Below, piece by piece: positions 27,012 through 39,004 of a stretch of DNA of 64,000 bases. Positions within the stretch are counted from its first letter, which is position 1. Each line of letters begins with the position of its first letter. The notes beneath the pieces are model-generated. The model had not been told where the DNA came from and made no database searches. It was given only the letters and a program-made list of their open reading frames with translations. The translations under genes and the position numbers were made by a program. Where the stretch lies: NCBI GenBank assembly GCA_029975055.1, contig JARKPU010000050.1, positions 1 through 64,000 on the forward strand, read 5' to 3'. Source of the DNA: Anaerolinea sp. Its GTDB lineage: Bacteria; Chloroflexota; Anaerolineae; Anaerolineales; Anaerolineaceae.

Positions 27012-27503
27012 TTAGATGAGGTGAAAATCCCCGCTGCCGGACTCCAGGTCGAGCAGGTACACCGAGCGTTCCTCCAGGCGCAGGCCGCCCAGCGCGCCGG
27101 GGTTGATCACGCGCGTGGCGCCGACCTGCTCGCTGAGCCGCCGGTGCGTGTGCCCGCAAAATACGTAGGCATACTTGCCGCTGTGGATCAGCTCTTTTAG
27201 CTTCTCCTGCACGTTGCCATGCACTGCGGCGATCTTCACACCGCCGATTTCGCCGGTGTATTCGGCGCCGGAGTAGTTTTCTGGGTTCAGGTCGAGCAGC
27301 ACCTGGCGGATCTCACCGCTGGCGGAATCGAGATTGCCGAAAACGTGGATCACCTGAAACCCCTGCAGCGAACCTGCGGTTTCGGGCGTGGTCATATCGC
27401 CGCAGTGGATGATAAGCGAGACGTTTTCGCGGCGGAAGAAGGTGAGCGCAGCTTCGAACGGCTTCAGGTCGTTGTGCGTGTCGGATAAGATGCCAATTTT
27501 CAT
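27012..27503 (-). CDS. YfcE-family metallophosphodiesterase
   Basis: 163 aa. Metal motifs: GILSDTHND, HCGDMT, VFGNLDS, AVHGNV and CGHTHR, all in the order of the YfcE/MJ0936 family. Its length is normal for the family. ATG 27503 overlaps the TGA of the upstream RelA/SpoT-like gene (ATGA), so translation is coupled. The pairing suggests a shared role in nucleotide signalling, but the substrate is unproven. A longer frame upstream lies inside the neighbouring gene and is not used. Confidence 0.92.
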   Translation of the reverse strand: MKIGILSDTHNDLKPFEAALTFFRRENVSLIIHCGDMTTPETAGSLQGFQVIHVFGNLDSASGEIRQVLLDLNPENYSGAEYTGEIGGVKIAAVHGNVQEKLKELIHSGKYAYVFCGHTHRRLSEQVGATRVINPGALGGLRLEERSVYLLDLESGSGDFHLI

Positions 27504-29356
27504 ACAATCTCCAGTAATCGAAAGCTCACCCCGCTGGCGCGGAAAGTCTTTTCGAGGGCTTCGGCCTGCTCGCCTTCGAGGAAGGCAACCACCAGGCGCA
27601 GGCTGAATCCTCCGTCGGGGAGGGTGTTGTTCACCGAGCGCAGGATGTTCCCGCCGTGTTTCGAGACGAACCCTGCCAGCTGCGAAAGCACCCCCGGCCG
27701 GTTGGACTCGACATCGCCGACCAGGTTGACGGTCGTCCAATGCAGCTTTTCGCGCGTGATGCCCACCTCGGTCAGGCCGCGCTGGACGTCATCCAGGCGG
27801 ATCGCTCCGCCTCCCAGCGCGGCGTAGAGGTCTTCCAGGCTGGCGCAGCCCAGCTGTTCGAGGAGGTTGTCGAGGCGGTCCACCTCCAGGGCCTGCACAT
27901 CCTCCAGGGCCAGCAAGCCGTTTTGCGCCAGGAGGGTGCGCATCAACAGGCGGCCCTGCTCGGCCGTCTTTTTGAGGGACTCGGTTGCCAGCACCACGCG
28001 CAGCAGGCGCGCGGTCGATTCGTTGCAGAAGTTCAACCATTCCTCGCCGGGCAGCAGGCGCTTGCCGCTGGTCACCACCTCGACCACGTCGCCGGGGGTG
28101 ACCCGGTCGGAGAGGCGCGCCATATTGCCGTTCACCTTCACCGCGCTGATTTTATCGAGCAGGAATTCCTGCTGGATGGAAGCCACCGCGTCGAGCACGC
28201 TGGAACCTTCGCTGAGGAAGCGCGCGCCGCCGCTGGGGGTGAGGATTTCCACCGGGCGGTACTGGCTGGTATCACGGCCTTTTTTGATGCAGTCCACCAC
28301 GCCCCACATGTTTTCGCCTTCCATGTCGCGCGTGGCGATAGCCACTTCCACCGCACCGCTGCCGGGCAGCCAGGCCGTCACTTGAATGGCGCGATAGCCG
28401 TTCTGCGGGAAGGCGATGAAGTCATCGAAGCGGTCGTTATCCAGGTAGGGGCCAAAGAATGTGTTCACTGCGCCGAGTAGCTCGTAGCAGGGGGCGGGGT
28501 CGTCGCTATCCACCACCAGGCGGAAGCTGATGATGTCATTGACGTGGCTAAAGCTGTTGAGCGGGGCCTTGCGCGAGCGGGCCATGCGGCGCAGTTTCTG
28601 CCAGGTTTGCCAGTAGCCGTTGACGAAGATGCTCACCGAGCCGTCGATGCCGGTGTTTTCCATCAGGCGGGCCATCTGCTCCATGGTGGCGTTGATGAAG
28701 GCCGGCTGGAGGCGCGGGTCGGCGTCGATGCGGGCGCGCACGTCGGCATACGTATCCGGTTCGGCGAAGGGGAAGGCCATGTCTTCGATCCAGCAGCGCC
28801 AGCGATAACAGTTGAGGATGCCGGCCAGCTTGCCGTAGGCGCGAATCGCTTCGGTGGCTTTTTCCTTCCGGCGAGCGGGGGGCATGTGCTCCAGGGTCAA
28901 CAGGTTATGGCTTTTGTCGGCCAGCTTCACCAGGAAGACGCCCGGGTCGCGGAACATGGCGATTTTGCGCAGGGTTTCGATTTCCCGCGAGCGGCCGTCG
29001 CGCGGGTTGCTCAGCTTGGTCACGCCATCGACGATGAAGGCCACGTCTTCGCCCAGCTTGCCCGGAAAGAGGGATTTGATGCGATCCAGGCTCTCGCCCG
29101 AGTCTTCCACGCTGTCGTGCAGCAGCCCGGCAATCGTCCAGACCTCGTTGCCCACCAGCCGGTCGAGGAAGGCGGCCACCCAGCCGCAATGGGTTTCGAA
29201 GTATGGCTCACCGCTCAGGCGCTTCTGACCGGCGTGAACCTGCTGCCCCCAGCGGTAGGCCTGTTCGATGGCGGGCGTGCGCGGCACAAACGCGCCGGGG
29301 TCGAATTCCTCGGCCAGTCGCGGGCGAATTTCCTCGATCTTCTGAATTTTCACCAT
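27500..29356 (-). CDS. Divergent RelA/SpoT-family protein (HD hydrolase, synthetase-like, TGS, ACT)
   Basis: 618 aa, shorter than usual long RSH proteins (about 720-750). The HD hydrolase domain looks intact: H56, HDSVED at 80-85, GVTKLS, and VKLADKSHNLLTL (D147, N151). The synthetase-like region (about 230-345) keeps DIISFRLVVD but has Gln where RSH synthetases have His (GYRAIQVT) and lacks the EYGIAAHW stretch, so synthesis may be lost. A TGS domain follows (about 369-430) and an ACT domain ends the protein (about 541-618). A TAAAAT lies 6 nt before ATG 29356. It may mainly degrade (p)ppGpp. Confidence 0.85.
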   Translation of the reverse strand: MVKIQKIEEIRPRLAEEFDPGAFVPRTPAIEQAYRWGQQVHAGQKRLSGEPYFETHCGWVAAFLDRLVGNEVWTIAGLLHDSVEDSGESLDRIKSLFPGKLGEDVAFIVDGVTKLSNPRDGRSREIETLRKIAMFRDPGVFLVKLADKSHNLLTLEHMPPARRKEKATEAIRAYGKLAGILNCYRWRCWIEDMAFPFAEPDTYADVRARIDADPRLQPAFINATMEQMARLMENTGIDGSVSIFVNGYWQTWQKLRRMARSRKAPLNSFSHVNDIISFRLVVDSDDPAPCYELLGAVNTFFGPYLDNDRFDDFIAFPQNGYRAIQVTAWLPGSGAVEVAIATRDMEGENMWGVVDCIKKGRDTSQYRPVEILTPSGGARFLSEGSSVLDAVASIQQEFLLDKISAVKVNGNMARLSDRVTPGDVVEVVTSGKRLLPGEEWLNFCNESTARLLRVVLATESLKKTAEQGRLLMRTLLAQNGLLALEDVQALEVDRLDNLLEQLGCASLEDLYAALGGGAIRLDDVQRGLTEVGITREKLHWTTVNLVGDVESNRPGVLSQLAGFVSKHGGNILRSVNNTLPDGGFSLRLVVAFLEGEQAEALEKTFRASGVSFRLLEIV

Positions 29357-29362
29357 GGGTGG

Positions 29363-29368
29363 ATTTTA
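29363..29368 (-). promoter_or_regulatory. -10 hexamer before RSH-like gene
   Basis: TAAAAT on the minus strand, then CCACCC, then ATG at 29356: leaderless arrangement. Confidence 0.45.
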
Positions 29369-29451
29369 CCTGAAATAGACCGGTTGGTGGGGGCGATCCT
29401 GCGCCAGTTGTTAATAAATGTTGCGACATTCGAAAATACAAGGCAGGGTGA

Positions 29452-29480
29452 TTGACAGCCCACCATCTGAGGGGTATAAT
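29452..29480 (+). promoter_or_regulatory. Consensus promoter of the S1-domain gene
   Basis: TTGACA (29452-29457), 17 bp, TATAAT (29475-29480): a perfect consensus. The start codon is 34 bp further on, with GGGAGAG as ribosome site, so this is a strong, leadered promoter. Confidence 0.9.
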
Positions 29481-29514
29481 CGCCATTTGCATCACATTTA
29501 AGGGAGAGTCCGTA

Positions 29515-30429
29515 ATGGAGCCAGAAGTAAATCTTGAACCGGAAGACAAACTTACGACAGAGGTAGAGAACGACGCAGAGGATAATGTTGAGTCTGAGGT
29601 TGTAGAAGAACAAAACAAAACGGGGATTGCACCGAAAACCCATTTTATCGGTAAGGTGACAAAAGTCGGCCTGGCTGGCGCGCTGGTGGATATCGGCGTT
29701 GGCAAGCCGGCCTTGATCCATATCTCGCAAATTATCCCGCCCAGCAATGAGCCGATCAAGCGCGTCGGCGATGTGCTGCAGCCCGGCCAGGAGCTGGAAG
29801 TGTGGGTGAAACGCGTCAAGGACGAGCGCATCGAGCTGACCATGTACAAGCCGCTCGACCTGGAATGGCGCGACATCAAAAAGGGCATGACTGTCAAGGG
29901 CAAGGTGATCCGCCTGGAGAAGTTCGGCGCCTTCGTCGAGATCGGCGCGGAACGCCCGGGATTGATCCACATCTCCGAGATGGCGCACGGCTATGTGCGG
30001 CAGCCCAGCGATGTGGTCAACGAGGGCGATGAGGTGGAAGCGCAGGTGATCGACTTCAACCGCAAGAAGCGGCAGATCAAGCTGAGCATCAAAGCATTGC
30101 TGCCCGAACCCGTGGTGGAAGAAGAACCCGCCCGCGCCTTTGTGGAGGCCCCCAGGCGCGAGAAACCCGTGCGCAAGAAGAAAGCCAAGTCCTCTCGCGG
30201 CCGCGGCGGTGAAGGCGGCGGCGATGTGGATGAGCTGCTGGCAGCCCTGGGCCAGTCGGAAGGCGAAGGCGATTCCGAGACGGCGATGGCGGTGGCCTGG
30301 CGCGAAGCCATGGACCGCGCAAAAGCCCGCAAGTCGGAGGGCAAGGCGCGCAAGAACAAGAGCGCCACTGCCGAGCAGGAAGAGATCTTCAGCCGCACGC
30401 TGGACAATAAGGTTCAGACGACCTCATAA
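29515..30429 (+). CDS. S1 RNA-binding domain protein (ribosomal protein S1-like)
   Basis: 304 aa. After an acidic N-terminus (about 1-40) there are two S1 OB-fold domains: one starting GKVTKVGLAGALVDIGVGKPALIH, the other starting VKGKVIRLEKFGAFVEIGAERPGLIH and ending RKKRQIKLSIKAL. The C-terminus is basic and Gly-rich (KKKAKSSRGRGGEGGG), then charged. Two domains are fewer than the four to six of true ribosomal S1, so it may be a short S1 homologue or a general RNA-binding protein. A perfect promoter upstream and a strong terminator downstream suggest high, independent expression. Confidence 0.9.
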   Translation: MEPEVNLEPEDKLTTEVENDAEDNVESEVVEEQNKTGIAPKTHFIGKVTKVGLAGALVDIGVGKPALIHISQIIPPSNEPIKRVGDVLQPGQELEVWVKRVKDERIELTMYKPLDLEWRDIKKGMTVKGKVIRLEKFGAFVEIGAERPGLIHISEMAHGYVRQPSDVVNEGDEVEAQVIDFNRKKRQIKLSIKALLPEPVVEEEPARAFVEAPRREKPVRKKKAKSSRGRGGEGGGDVDELLAALGQSEGEGDSETAMAVAWREAMDRAKARKSEGKARKNKSATAEQEEIFSRTLDNKVQTTS

Positions 30430-30469
30430 GCCAATTTGCAGGCCCCGGCTCTCCTGAATAAAAAAGGCA

Positions 30470-30504
30470 AACTCCCGCCGGAAACACCCGGCGGGAGTTC
30501 TTTT
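30470..30504 (+). terminator. Intrinsic terminator of the S1-domain gene
   Basis: AACTCCCGCCGG (30470-30481) pairs perfectly with CCGGCGGGAGTT (30488-30499), loop AAACAC, then CTTTT. Confidence 0.92.
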
Positions 30505-30553
30505 GTGCAGCTGCTTTTTATGGTACACTAACAGCAGAACGCCCTGGCTCATC

Positions 30554-30614
30554 CAGGATTGTGCGTATTTCTTCCTCAAACAGTGGGGCCTGCCCCACAA
30601 TTTGAGGAGAAATT
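30554..30614. repeat. Palindromic element, copy B
   Basis: CCTCAAA..TGGGGC / GCCCCA..TTTGAGG form an imperfect hairpin around a CT loop. The flanks and core match copy A near 1700-1760 (shared blocks ATxGTG, TTCTTC, TGGGGCxTGCCCCA). The 391-bp gap 30430-30819 holds this element, the S1 terminator, another inverted repeat and the pyrG attenuator-like hairpin; I see no convincing gene in it. Confidence 0.55.
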
Positions 30615-30645
30615 GGAACACTATCCCAACCAGCCGAGCCGTTCT

Positions 30646-30691
30646 TTCTGTTTGTGGGTCTGGCGTGAGGGAGCCGGATCGACAAACAGAA
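30646..30691. repeat. Inverted repeat upstream of pyrG
   Basis: TTCTGTTTGT (30646-30655) pairs with ACAAACAGAA (30682-30691), with inner TCTGGC/GCCGGA also able to pair. Role unknown. Confidence 0.6.
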
Positions 30692-30720
30692 TCATTTTAT
30701 GGGATGGACGATATGCTTGA

Positions 30721-32475
<1,755 letters not shown>

Positions 32476-32504
32476 GGAAGCCTAAGAAAGAGCTTCTTTA
32501 AATT

Positions 32505-32545
32505 CTGTACAATATGGGGCCTGCCCAATAATGGATGGGTAAATA
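32505..32545. repeat. Weak third copy of the GGGGCCTGCCC core element
   Basis: TATGGGGCCTGCCCAATA shares the central block of copies A and B but has lost most of the flanking symmetry. It lies between pyrG and the next small gene. Confidence 0.3.
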
Positions 32546-32572
32546 CAACCCCAATCAACCCAAGGAGCAAGG

Positions 32573-32830
32573 ATGGCGAAGTTAATCACCATGGCTGAAC
32601 GCATGAAGCGGGCGCGCGCGCTCATCGAGCAGGCGCGCACGTTCCCTATCCCGGAGACGGGCAAGGGCGATTTTTCCTACGTGGCACAGGTGAAAGACCT
32701 GCTCAGGCAGGCGCGCGACCTGATCAAATTCATTTCTTACACCCCCAGCGCCACACCGGAGATCAAGAAAGATATTGCAGCCATCTACGCGGAAGCTGAC
32801 GAAGTGGAAAGGGACCTGCACCGCGCCTGA
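32573..32830 (+). CDS. Small conserved-looking helical protein of unknown function
   Basis: 85 aa, rich in Arg, Lys, Glu and Ala, predicted mostly alpha-helical, no membrane segment. AAGGAGCAAGG lies just before the ATG, and the codon use matches its neighbours, so it is probably a real gene. It has no motif I recognise. It sits between pyrG and eno on the same strand. Confidence 0.7.
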   Translation: MAKLITMAERMKRARALIEQARTFPIPETGKGDFSYVAQVKDLLRQARDLIKFISYTPSATPEIKKDIAAIYAEADEVERDLHRA

Positions 32831-32865
32831 ACCGCCTGCGAAGGGCCGAAAATGTATTATACTAA

Positions 32866-34227
<1,362 letters not shown>

Positions 34228-34252
34228 GTCCGCTTGGCTGGGAATGATCCAG

Positions 34253-34294
34253 AAAGACCTCGGAGGTGTTCAGCGCCTCTGAGGTCTTTTTTTA
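34253..34294. terminator. Terminator after eno, shared with convergent hydrolase
   Basis: AAAGACCTC..GAGG pairs with CCTC..GAGGTCTTT across a short loop, followed by a run of seven Ts. It overlaps the stop of the minus-strand gene. Confidence 0.85.
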
Positions 34295-35266
34295 TTGGAG
34301 GGTCTCCAGGAACCCTTGCAGCGCCTCAAGGAAAGCCGCCGGCTGCTCCTCTTGCGGCACGTGCCCGCATGAGGGGATGACAACCAGCCGCGCCGAACGG
34401 ATTTCGGCGGCCAGGCGCAGCGCATCGGCCGTGGGGACGATGCGGTCGTCGTCTCCGGTGACGACCAGGGTGGGCACATTCAACTCGGCTATGCGCGCGC
34501 CCAGGCCGTCTCCGCCGTAAAATGCTTTGGCCTGCTCCCACAGGGCGCGGTCCCAATCAGCCATCTGAAACGGCTTGCGGTAAAGGGCGTAAACCTCGGG
34601 GGTGATCTTCTCGGGGTCGTGCCAGGAAGCGCGCAGGAATTGATCGCCCCGGCGGCGGGCCAGCCAGCGCGCGGCCGCAGGGCCAAGGCGGTTCGCTTGC
34701 GGGGTGAGCATCAATGGGCGCAGCAGGCGGGGCGGAACCCTGCCGATGGCGTACACGGCGGCATCCACCAGCACCAGCCCGCAGAAGCGTTCCGGGCGTT
34801 CGAGGGCCGCGTGGAGGGCCACGCGCCCGCCCGCGGAGTGCCCCACCAAAACCGCTTTCGCAACGCCGAGCGCGTCCATCAACCCAAACAACTGCTCGAG
34901 GTTTGCCTGCGGGCCGTAAGGGTTGGCCCCCTGCCAGGATTCGGGCATGGGGCGCGCGGTCAACCCGAAGGCGGGCCGGTCGTAGGCGATGACTGTGCCG
35001 GTCTTTCCGAACGGTTCCATCACCTCGCGCCAGGAGAAGACGCCCGCCCCGAACCCGTGGAGCAGGATCAACACCCTTTCGCCGCTTCCGCGCTGCTTAT
35101 AATGCACGTCCAGCCCGTTCACCTGGATGAAGCGGCTGTCTGGGTCTTTGAGCTTTTCCAGCGGTTCCAGCCCATCGAGGGGCGGCAGCGGGACGACCAG
35201 CAGAACCACCGCCAGCAGAACCAAGGCTGCCGGGATAACCAGCAGGATGATGAGGACGGCGCTCAT
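34292..35266 (-). CDS. Alpha/beta hydrolase, membrane-anchored
   Basis: 324 aa. An N-terminal helix (about 3-28) should anchor it in the membrane, with the hydrolase domain outside. The oxyanion region LLHGFGAG, nucleophile elbow GHSAGG, acid GDDDRIVP and histidine CGHVPQEE give a complete Ser-Asp-His triad. The start overlaps the stop of the upstream hydrolase gene (ATGA). Substrate unknown; haloalkane dehalogenase-like or esterase-like activity cannot be told apart from sequence. Confidence 0.88.
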   Translation of the reverse strand: MSAVLIILLVIPAALVLLAVVLLVVPLPPLDGLEPLEKLKDPDSRFIQVNGLDVHYKQRGSGERVLILLHGFGAGVFSWREVMEPFGKTGTVIAYDRPAFGLTARPMPESWQGANPYGPQANLEQLFGLMDALGVAKAVLVGHSAGGRVALHAALERPERFCGLVLVDAAVYAIGRVPPRLLRPLMLTPQANRLGPAAARWLARRRGDQFLRASWHDPEKITPEVYALYRKPFQMADWDRALWEQAKAFYGGDGLGARIAELNVPTLVVTGDDDRIVPTADALRLAAEIRSARLVVIPSCGHVPQEEQPAAFLEALQGFLETLQ

Positions 35267-36009
35267 TTATAATCGCGCGCCGAAGCGAGGAACGCGGCGA
35301 TTGCCTCCGTCACCTGCGCCTGCTGCGCGGAGCGGCTGACCCGGGCAGGCAGGTCGCCGGGCTGCTCGCCGTACCAGCCGAACTGCGCATGGTTGCCCCC
35401 GGCAATCTCCAGCCGGGAGGCATCGGCGGGCAGGAGCGCCAGCGAGGCGGCAATCTTCTCGGGGGTGGCCAGCCCGTCCAGCGAGGCGGAGATGGAAAGC
35501 ACGCGCAGGGACGTTTTGCTCAGGTCGTCGCTGGAAGCCGGGTAAGCCGCCAGGAGGACCAGCCCCTGCACAATGCCGGGGTTCTGAAGGGCGAAGCGGG
35601 CGGCCATCGCCCCGCCCAGCGAGTGCCCGCCGACGGTCCAACTGGTCACCTCGGGGTGGGCGGCGATGATCCGCCCGGCCGCATCGGGCGCGAGCACCGC
35701 CAGGTTGAGGGGCATGCGCGGGATGAAAACGAGGAACCCCTGCGCGGCGAGTTCGCGGGCCAGCGGGGCATAGGCGCGGTAATCCACATGCCCGCCGGGG
35801 TAAAAGATGAAGGCCGTGGTTGGGGTTTGCCCCGCCGGAGAAAAGCCCAGCACGGCGCCGCTCGTGACGGTCACTTGCGAGTCGCTCTGCAGGGCTGAGA
35901 GGGCTTCGGGCATGGGTTGGGCGGGCGTCAACCCCCAGGCCGTGAAGGCCGCTGCCGCCACGGCCAGCAATATGGCAAGAACAAGGATGATTCGACGCAG
36001 GATACGCAT
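35263..36009 (-). CDS. Alpha/beta hydrolase, secreted or membrane-anchored
   Basis: 248 aa. Signal-anchor helix at about 4-27, then an alpha/beta hydrolase fold: FYPGGHVDYRAYAPLARELA, nucleophile elbow GGHSLGG, acid in SASLDGLATP and His in GGNHAQFGWYG. The last motif is typical of the Abhydrolase_5/YqiA-like group. The frame extends upstream to 36111, but TACAAT lies 6 nt before ATG 36009, so I start there. It is translationally coupled with the second hydrolase. Confidence 0.88.
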   Translation of the reverse strand: MRILRRIILVLAILLAVAAAAFTAWGLTPAQPMPEALSALQSDSQVTVTSGAVLGFSPAGQTPTTAFIFYPGGHVDYRAYAPLARELAAQGFLVFIPRMPLNLAVLAPDAAGRIIAAHPEVTSWTVGGHSLGGAMAARFALQNPGIVQGLVLLAAYPASSDDLSKTSLRVLSISASLDGLATPEKIAASLALLPADASRLEIAGGNHAQFGWYGEQPGDLPARVSRSAQQAQVTEAIAAFLASARDYK

Positions 36010-36015
36010 GGTTGA

Positions 36016-36021
36016 ATTGTA
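36016..36021 (-). promoter_or_regulatory. -10 hexamer of the two-hydrolase operon
   Basis: TACAAT on the minus strand, then TCAACC, then ATG at 36009: leaderless arrangement. Confidence 0.45.
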
Positions 36022-36080
36022 GCCCCGAGGCGCGGCCAGGACAAGGAACTGCGCCGGAAAAGGTGCTGCAGTGTGCCCCG

Positions 36081-36776
36081 TCAGCGCAGGTTCTGGCGGG
36101 CGATCTGCCACACCCGGTCGAACATCGCGGGGGTCAGGCGGCCGGTCTGGGTGTTCTGGCGGCTGGGGTGGTAGGAGGCCAGCAGCCAGGGCAGCCCGTC
36201 AGCCGGGCGGTGAAGCGCGGCGTGCTCGAACGCGAGTCCGTCAGGGGCAGCTCCCTGCTGGCGGTACCAGCCCAGCAGCCAGTCGAAGGCGATCCGTCCG
36301 AGGGCCACAAAGCCCTGCAGCCGCCGGAAGAGGCGGATTTCCTCTTCCAGGAAGGGGCGGCAATTGGCGATCTCCTGCGGGGTGGGCTTGTTATCGGGTG
36401 GCACGCACCGGCAGGCCGCGGCGATATACATGCTGCGCAGCTCGAGCCCGTCTCCGCGGTGGGTGGCGGTGGGCTGGCTGGCGAACCCGGCGCGGTGCAG
36501 CGCGGCGAAGAGGAACTCGCCCGAAGCATCGCCGGTGAAGTTGCGCCCGGTGCGGTTCGAGCCGTGCGCGCCCGGGGCCAGCCCGACGACCATCACCAGC
36601 GGGTCGGGGTCGCCAAAGCCGGGCACGGGCTTGCCCCAGTACTCCCAATCCTGGTAGGCGCGGCGTTTGCGCGCGGCCACCTCTTCGCGCCAGGCCACCA
36701 GGCGCGGGCACAGGCGGCAGGCAATGACGCGCGCGTTGAGCGCTTCCAATGCGGGGAGGTTCGTTTCTTGGGGCAT
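36081..36776 (-). CDS. udgB: Family 5 uracil-DNA glycosylase (UdgB-like)
   Basis: 231 aa. It removes uracil (and often hypoxanthine) from DNA. Motif 1 is VVGLAPGAHGSNRTGRNFTGDASG, with Ala where family 4 has Glu, which marks family 5; motif 2 is ASYHPSRQNTQTGRLT. Four cysteines (CRLCP near residue 20, and CRCVPP plus NCRPFL near 115-130) are placed to hold the 4Fe-4S cluster of thermophile-type UDGs. It starts two bases after the queA stop and is read in the same operon. Confidence 0.93.
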   Translation of the reverse strand: MPQETNLPALEALNARVIACRLCPRLVAWREEVAARKRRAYQDWEYWGKPVPGFGDPDPLVMVVGLAPGAHGSNRTGRNFTGDASGEFLFAALHRAGFASQPTATHRGDGLELRSMYIAAACRCVPPDNKPTPQEIANCRPFLEEEIRLFRRLQGFVALGRIAFDWLLGWYRQQGAAPDGLAFEHAALHRPADGLPWLLASYHPSRQNTQTGRLTPAMFDRVWQIARQNLR

Positions 36777-36778
36777 GG

Positions 36779-37798
36779 TTAGAGGATCAACATGGCATCG
36801 CCGAAGGAATAGAAGCGGTATTGCAGTTCGATGGCCGTCTGGTAAGCGGCGAGGATGCGCTCGCGCCCGGCAAAGGCGCTGACCAGCATGATCAGGCTGG
36901 AGCGCGGCAGGTGGAAGTTGGTCACCATGGCGTCCACGGCGCGGAAGGTGAACCCCGGCAGGATGAACAGGTCGGTCGGCCCGCTGAAGGGCGCCACCGT
37001 CTGCCCGGGGGCGGCCCGGCGCGCCGCCGATTCCAGCGTACGCACGCTGGTGGTGCCCACCGCCACGATCCGCCCGCCGCGTTCTCGGGCGGCGTTGACC
37101 GCCTCGGCGGCCTGAGGGGTCACCTCGCACCACTCGGTATGGATTTTATGCTCGCGCGGGTCGTCTTCGGTGACGGGCGCAAACGTATCCAGCCCGACGT
37201 GCAGGGTGAGGCTGGCAAAGCCAACACCCTGCTGCTCCAGGCGTTCCAGCAGCTCGGGGGTGAAGTGCAGCCCGGCGGTTGGCGCGGCGGCCGAGCCGGG
37301 CGTGGAGGCATAGACCGTCTGGTAACGTTCCGGGTCGCGCAGCGGCTCGTGGATGTAGGGGGGCAGGGGCATCTGGCCCACCAGCGCCAGGCTGCCTTCT
37401 ACGGGCTGCTCAAAGCGCAGCAGGCGGCGCGAGCCATCCAGCTCGGCGAGAACCTCCACCCGCGTCCCGCCCTCCACCTGCAGGCGCTTGCCGGCCGTCA
37501 AGCGCTTGCCCCCCACCAGCGCCTCCCAGGTGAGTTCATCCTGGCGGCGCAGCAGGAGCAGCTCCACCCTGCCGCCGGTCTCCTTGCGGGCAAAGATGCG
37601 CGCCGGGATGACGCGCGTCTGGTTCACCACCAGCAGGTCGCCGGGGCGCAGGTATTCGCCGATGTGCCAGAAGGTGGTGTGCTCCAGCTCGCCGGTCTCG
37701 CGGCGCAGCACCATCAGGCGCGAGGCATGGCGCGGCTCGATGGGCGTCTGGGCGATGCGTTCTGGAGGCAGGTGATAATCAAAATCGGCGGTTTGCAT
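36779..37798 (-). CDS. queA: S-adenosylmethionine:tRNA ribosyltransferase-isomerase QueA
   Basis: 339 aa. It builds epoxyqueuosine on tRNA from preQ1 using the ribosyl of SAM. Recognisable blocks: FDYHLPPERIAQTP at the N-terminus, NQTRVIPARIF, AAPTAGLHFT, LTLHVGLDTFAPV, VGTTSVRTLES and VTNFHLPRSSLIMLV. Normal length. The upstream extension of the frame into ruvB is not used; ATG 37798 matches family starts. No tgt or queC-G gene is in the window. Confidence 0.97.
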   Translation of the reverse strand: MQTADFDYHLPPERIAQTPIEPRHASRLMVLRRETGELEHTTFWHIGEYLRPGDLLVVNQTRVIPARIFARKETGGRVELLLLRRQDELTWEALVGGKRLTAGKRLQVEGGTRVEVLAELDGSRRLLRFEQPVEGSLALVGQMPLPPYIHEPLRDPERYQTVYASTPGSAAAPTAGLHFTPELLERLEQQGVGFASLTLHVGLDTFAPVTEDDPREHKIHTEWCEVTPQAAEAVNAARERGGRIVAVGTTSVRTLESAARRAAPGQTVAPFSGPTDLFILPGFTFRAVDAMVTNFHLPRSSLIMLVSAFAGRERILAAYQTAIELQYRFYSFGDAMLIL

Positions 37799-37847
37799 GG
37801 GTGAACGGCTCGCCCGGCGAGTGTTGGGTCGAATCGAAAGGCTTTGC

Positions 37848-38876
37848 CTAAAGCAGGCGCGGCTGCTGGTTATTCTCGGGGAAGTCGATGGCCAGGTGCT
37901 CGTAGGCGCGGCGCGTGGCCACCCGGCCCTGGGGCGTGCGGTCGAGGAAACCGAGCTGGAGCAGGTAAGGCTCGACGACATCCATAATCGTATCGGGCTC
38001 CTCGCCGATGGAGGCCCCGATGGTGTTCAGCCCGACCGGCCCGCCGTTGTACTTGGTGATGATGGTGTGCAGCACGCGCCGGTCCACTTCATCCAATCCG
38101 AGCGGATCGACATTAAGCAGGTTGAGCGCCTCGGTGGCCACTTCGCGGGTGACGATGCCCTGCGCGCGCACCTGGGCGAAATCCCTCACGCGGCGCAGCA
38201 GGCGCAGCGCCACGCGCGGGGTGCCGCGTGCGCGGCGGGCCACTTCGTCGAAGCCCTCCGGGTCGATCTGCATGCCCATCTTTCCGGCGGCGCGGTGCAA
38301 AATGCTCTCGATGGCCTTCAGGTCGTAGTAATCCAGCCGGTAGATGGCCCCAAAGCGGGTGCGCAGCGGCGCCGAGACGAGCGCCAGGCGCGTGGTGGCC
38401 CCGATGACGGTGAAGCGCGGCAGCTTGAGGCGGATGGAGCGCGCCGCCGGGCCTTTGCCGATCATGATATCCAGGGCGAAGTCTTCCATCGCCGGGTAGA
38501 GGATCTCTTCCACGGCGCGCCCGAGGCGGTGGATCTCGTCGATGAAGAGGATATCGCCGCCCTTGAGGTTGGTCAGGTTGGCGGCCAGGTCTCCGGCCTT
38601 CTCGATGGCCGGGCCGGCGGTGATTTTGATGTTGACTCCCATCTCATTGGCCAGGACGTGCGCCAGGGTGGTCTTGCCCAGCCCGGGCGGGCCGTAGAAG
38701 AGCACATGCTCGAGCGGCTCGCTGCGCTGGCGGGCGGCCTGGATGAGAATGCCGAGATTTTCCTTGACCTGGTCTTGACCGACGAAATCGCCCAGGCGCA
38801 GGGGGCGCAGGGCCGGGTCGAAGGTTTCATCCTGGCGGGCCTGGGGGTTCACCAGGCGGTTTTGGGGGTCGTTCAT
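37848..38876 (-). CDS. ruvB: Holliday junction branch migration ATPase RuvB
   Basis: 342 aa. Walker [13 protein letters not shown], Walker [11 protein letters not shown], sensor [18 protein letters not shown] and the C-terminal winged helix ([19 protein letters not shown]) are standard. The ATG at 38876 is preceded by TATAAT-N7, so the upstream 14 codons of the open frame are not translated. ruvA and ruvC are not adjacent. queA begins 49 bp downstream, so ruvB-queA-udgB is probably one transcript. Confidence 0.97.
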   Translation of the reverse strand: MNDPQNRLVNPQARQDETFDPALRPLRLGDFVGQDQVKENLGILIQAARQRSEPLEHVLFYGPPGLGKTTLAHVLANEMGVNIKITAGPAIEKAGDLAANLTNLKGGDILFIDEIHRLGRAVEEILYPAMEDFALDIMIGKGPAARSIRLKLPRFTVIGATTRLALVSAPLRTRFGAIYRLDYYDLKAIESILHRAAGKMGMQIDPEGFDEVARRARGTPRVALRLLRRVRDFAQVRAQGIVTREVATEALNLLNVDPLGLDEVDRRVLHTIITKYNGGPVGLNTIGASIGEEPDTIMDVVEPYLLQLGFLDRTPQGRVATRRAYEHLAIDFPENNQQPRLL

Positions 38877-38883
38877 GTGTTCG

Positions 38884-38889
38884 ATTATA
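38884..38889 (-). promoter_or_regulatory. ruvB -10 hexamer (leaderless)
   Basis: TATAAT on the minus strand, seven bases before the ruvB ATG. The region up to 38924 is shared with the divergent upp promoter. Confidence 0.6.
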
Positions 38890-38924
38890 CCAAATCTCAC
38901 CCTTTGTTTTTTCGCCAAACTGGC

Positions 38925-38930
38925 TATAAT
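38925..38930 (+). promoter_or_regulatory. upp -10 hexamer
   Basis: TATAAT, with a weak TTGTTT 15 bp upstream. It gives a 5' leader of about 65 nt before the upp ribosome site (GGGAGG). Confidence 0.6.
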
Positions 38931-39004
38931 ATTTGAGAAGTGTGCTTGCCCATCCAGCCATCCGGCGGCGGGCAGGCTGCGGAAAAACCAACTGGGAGGT
39001 CTGA

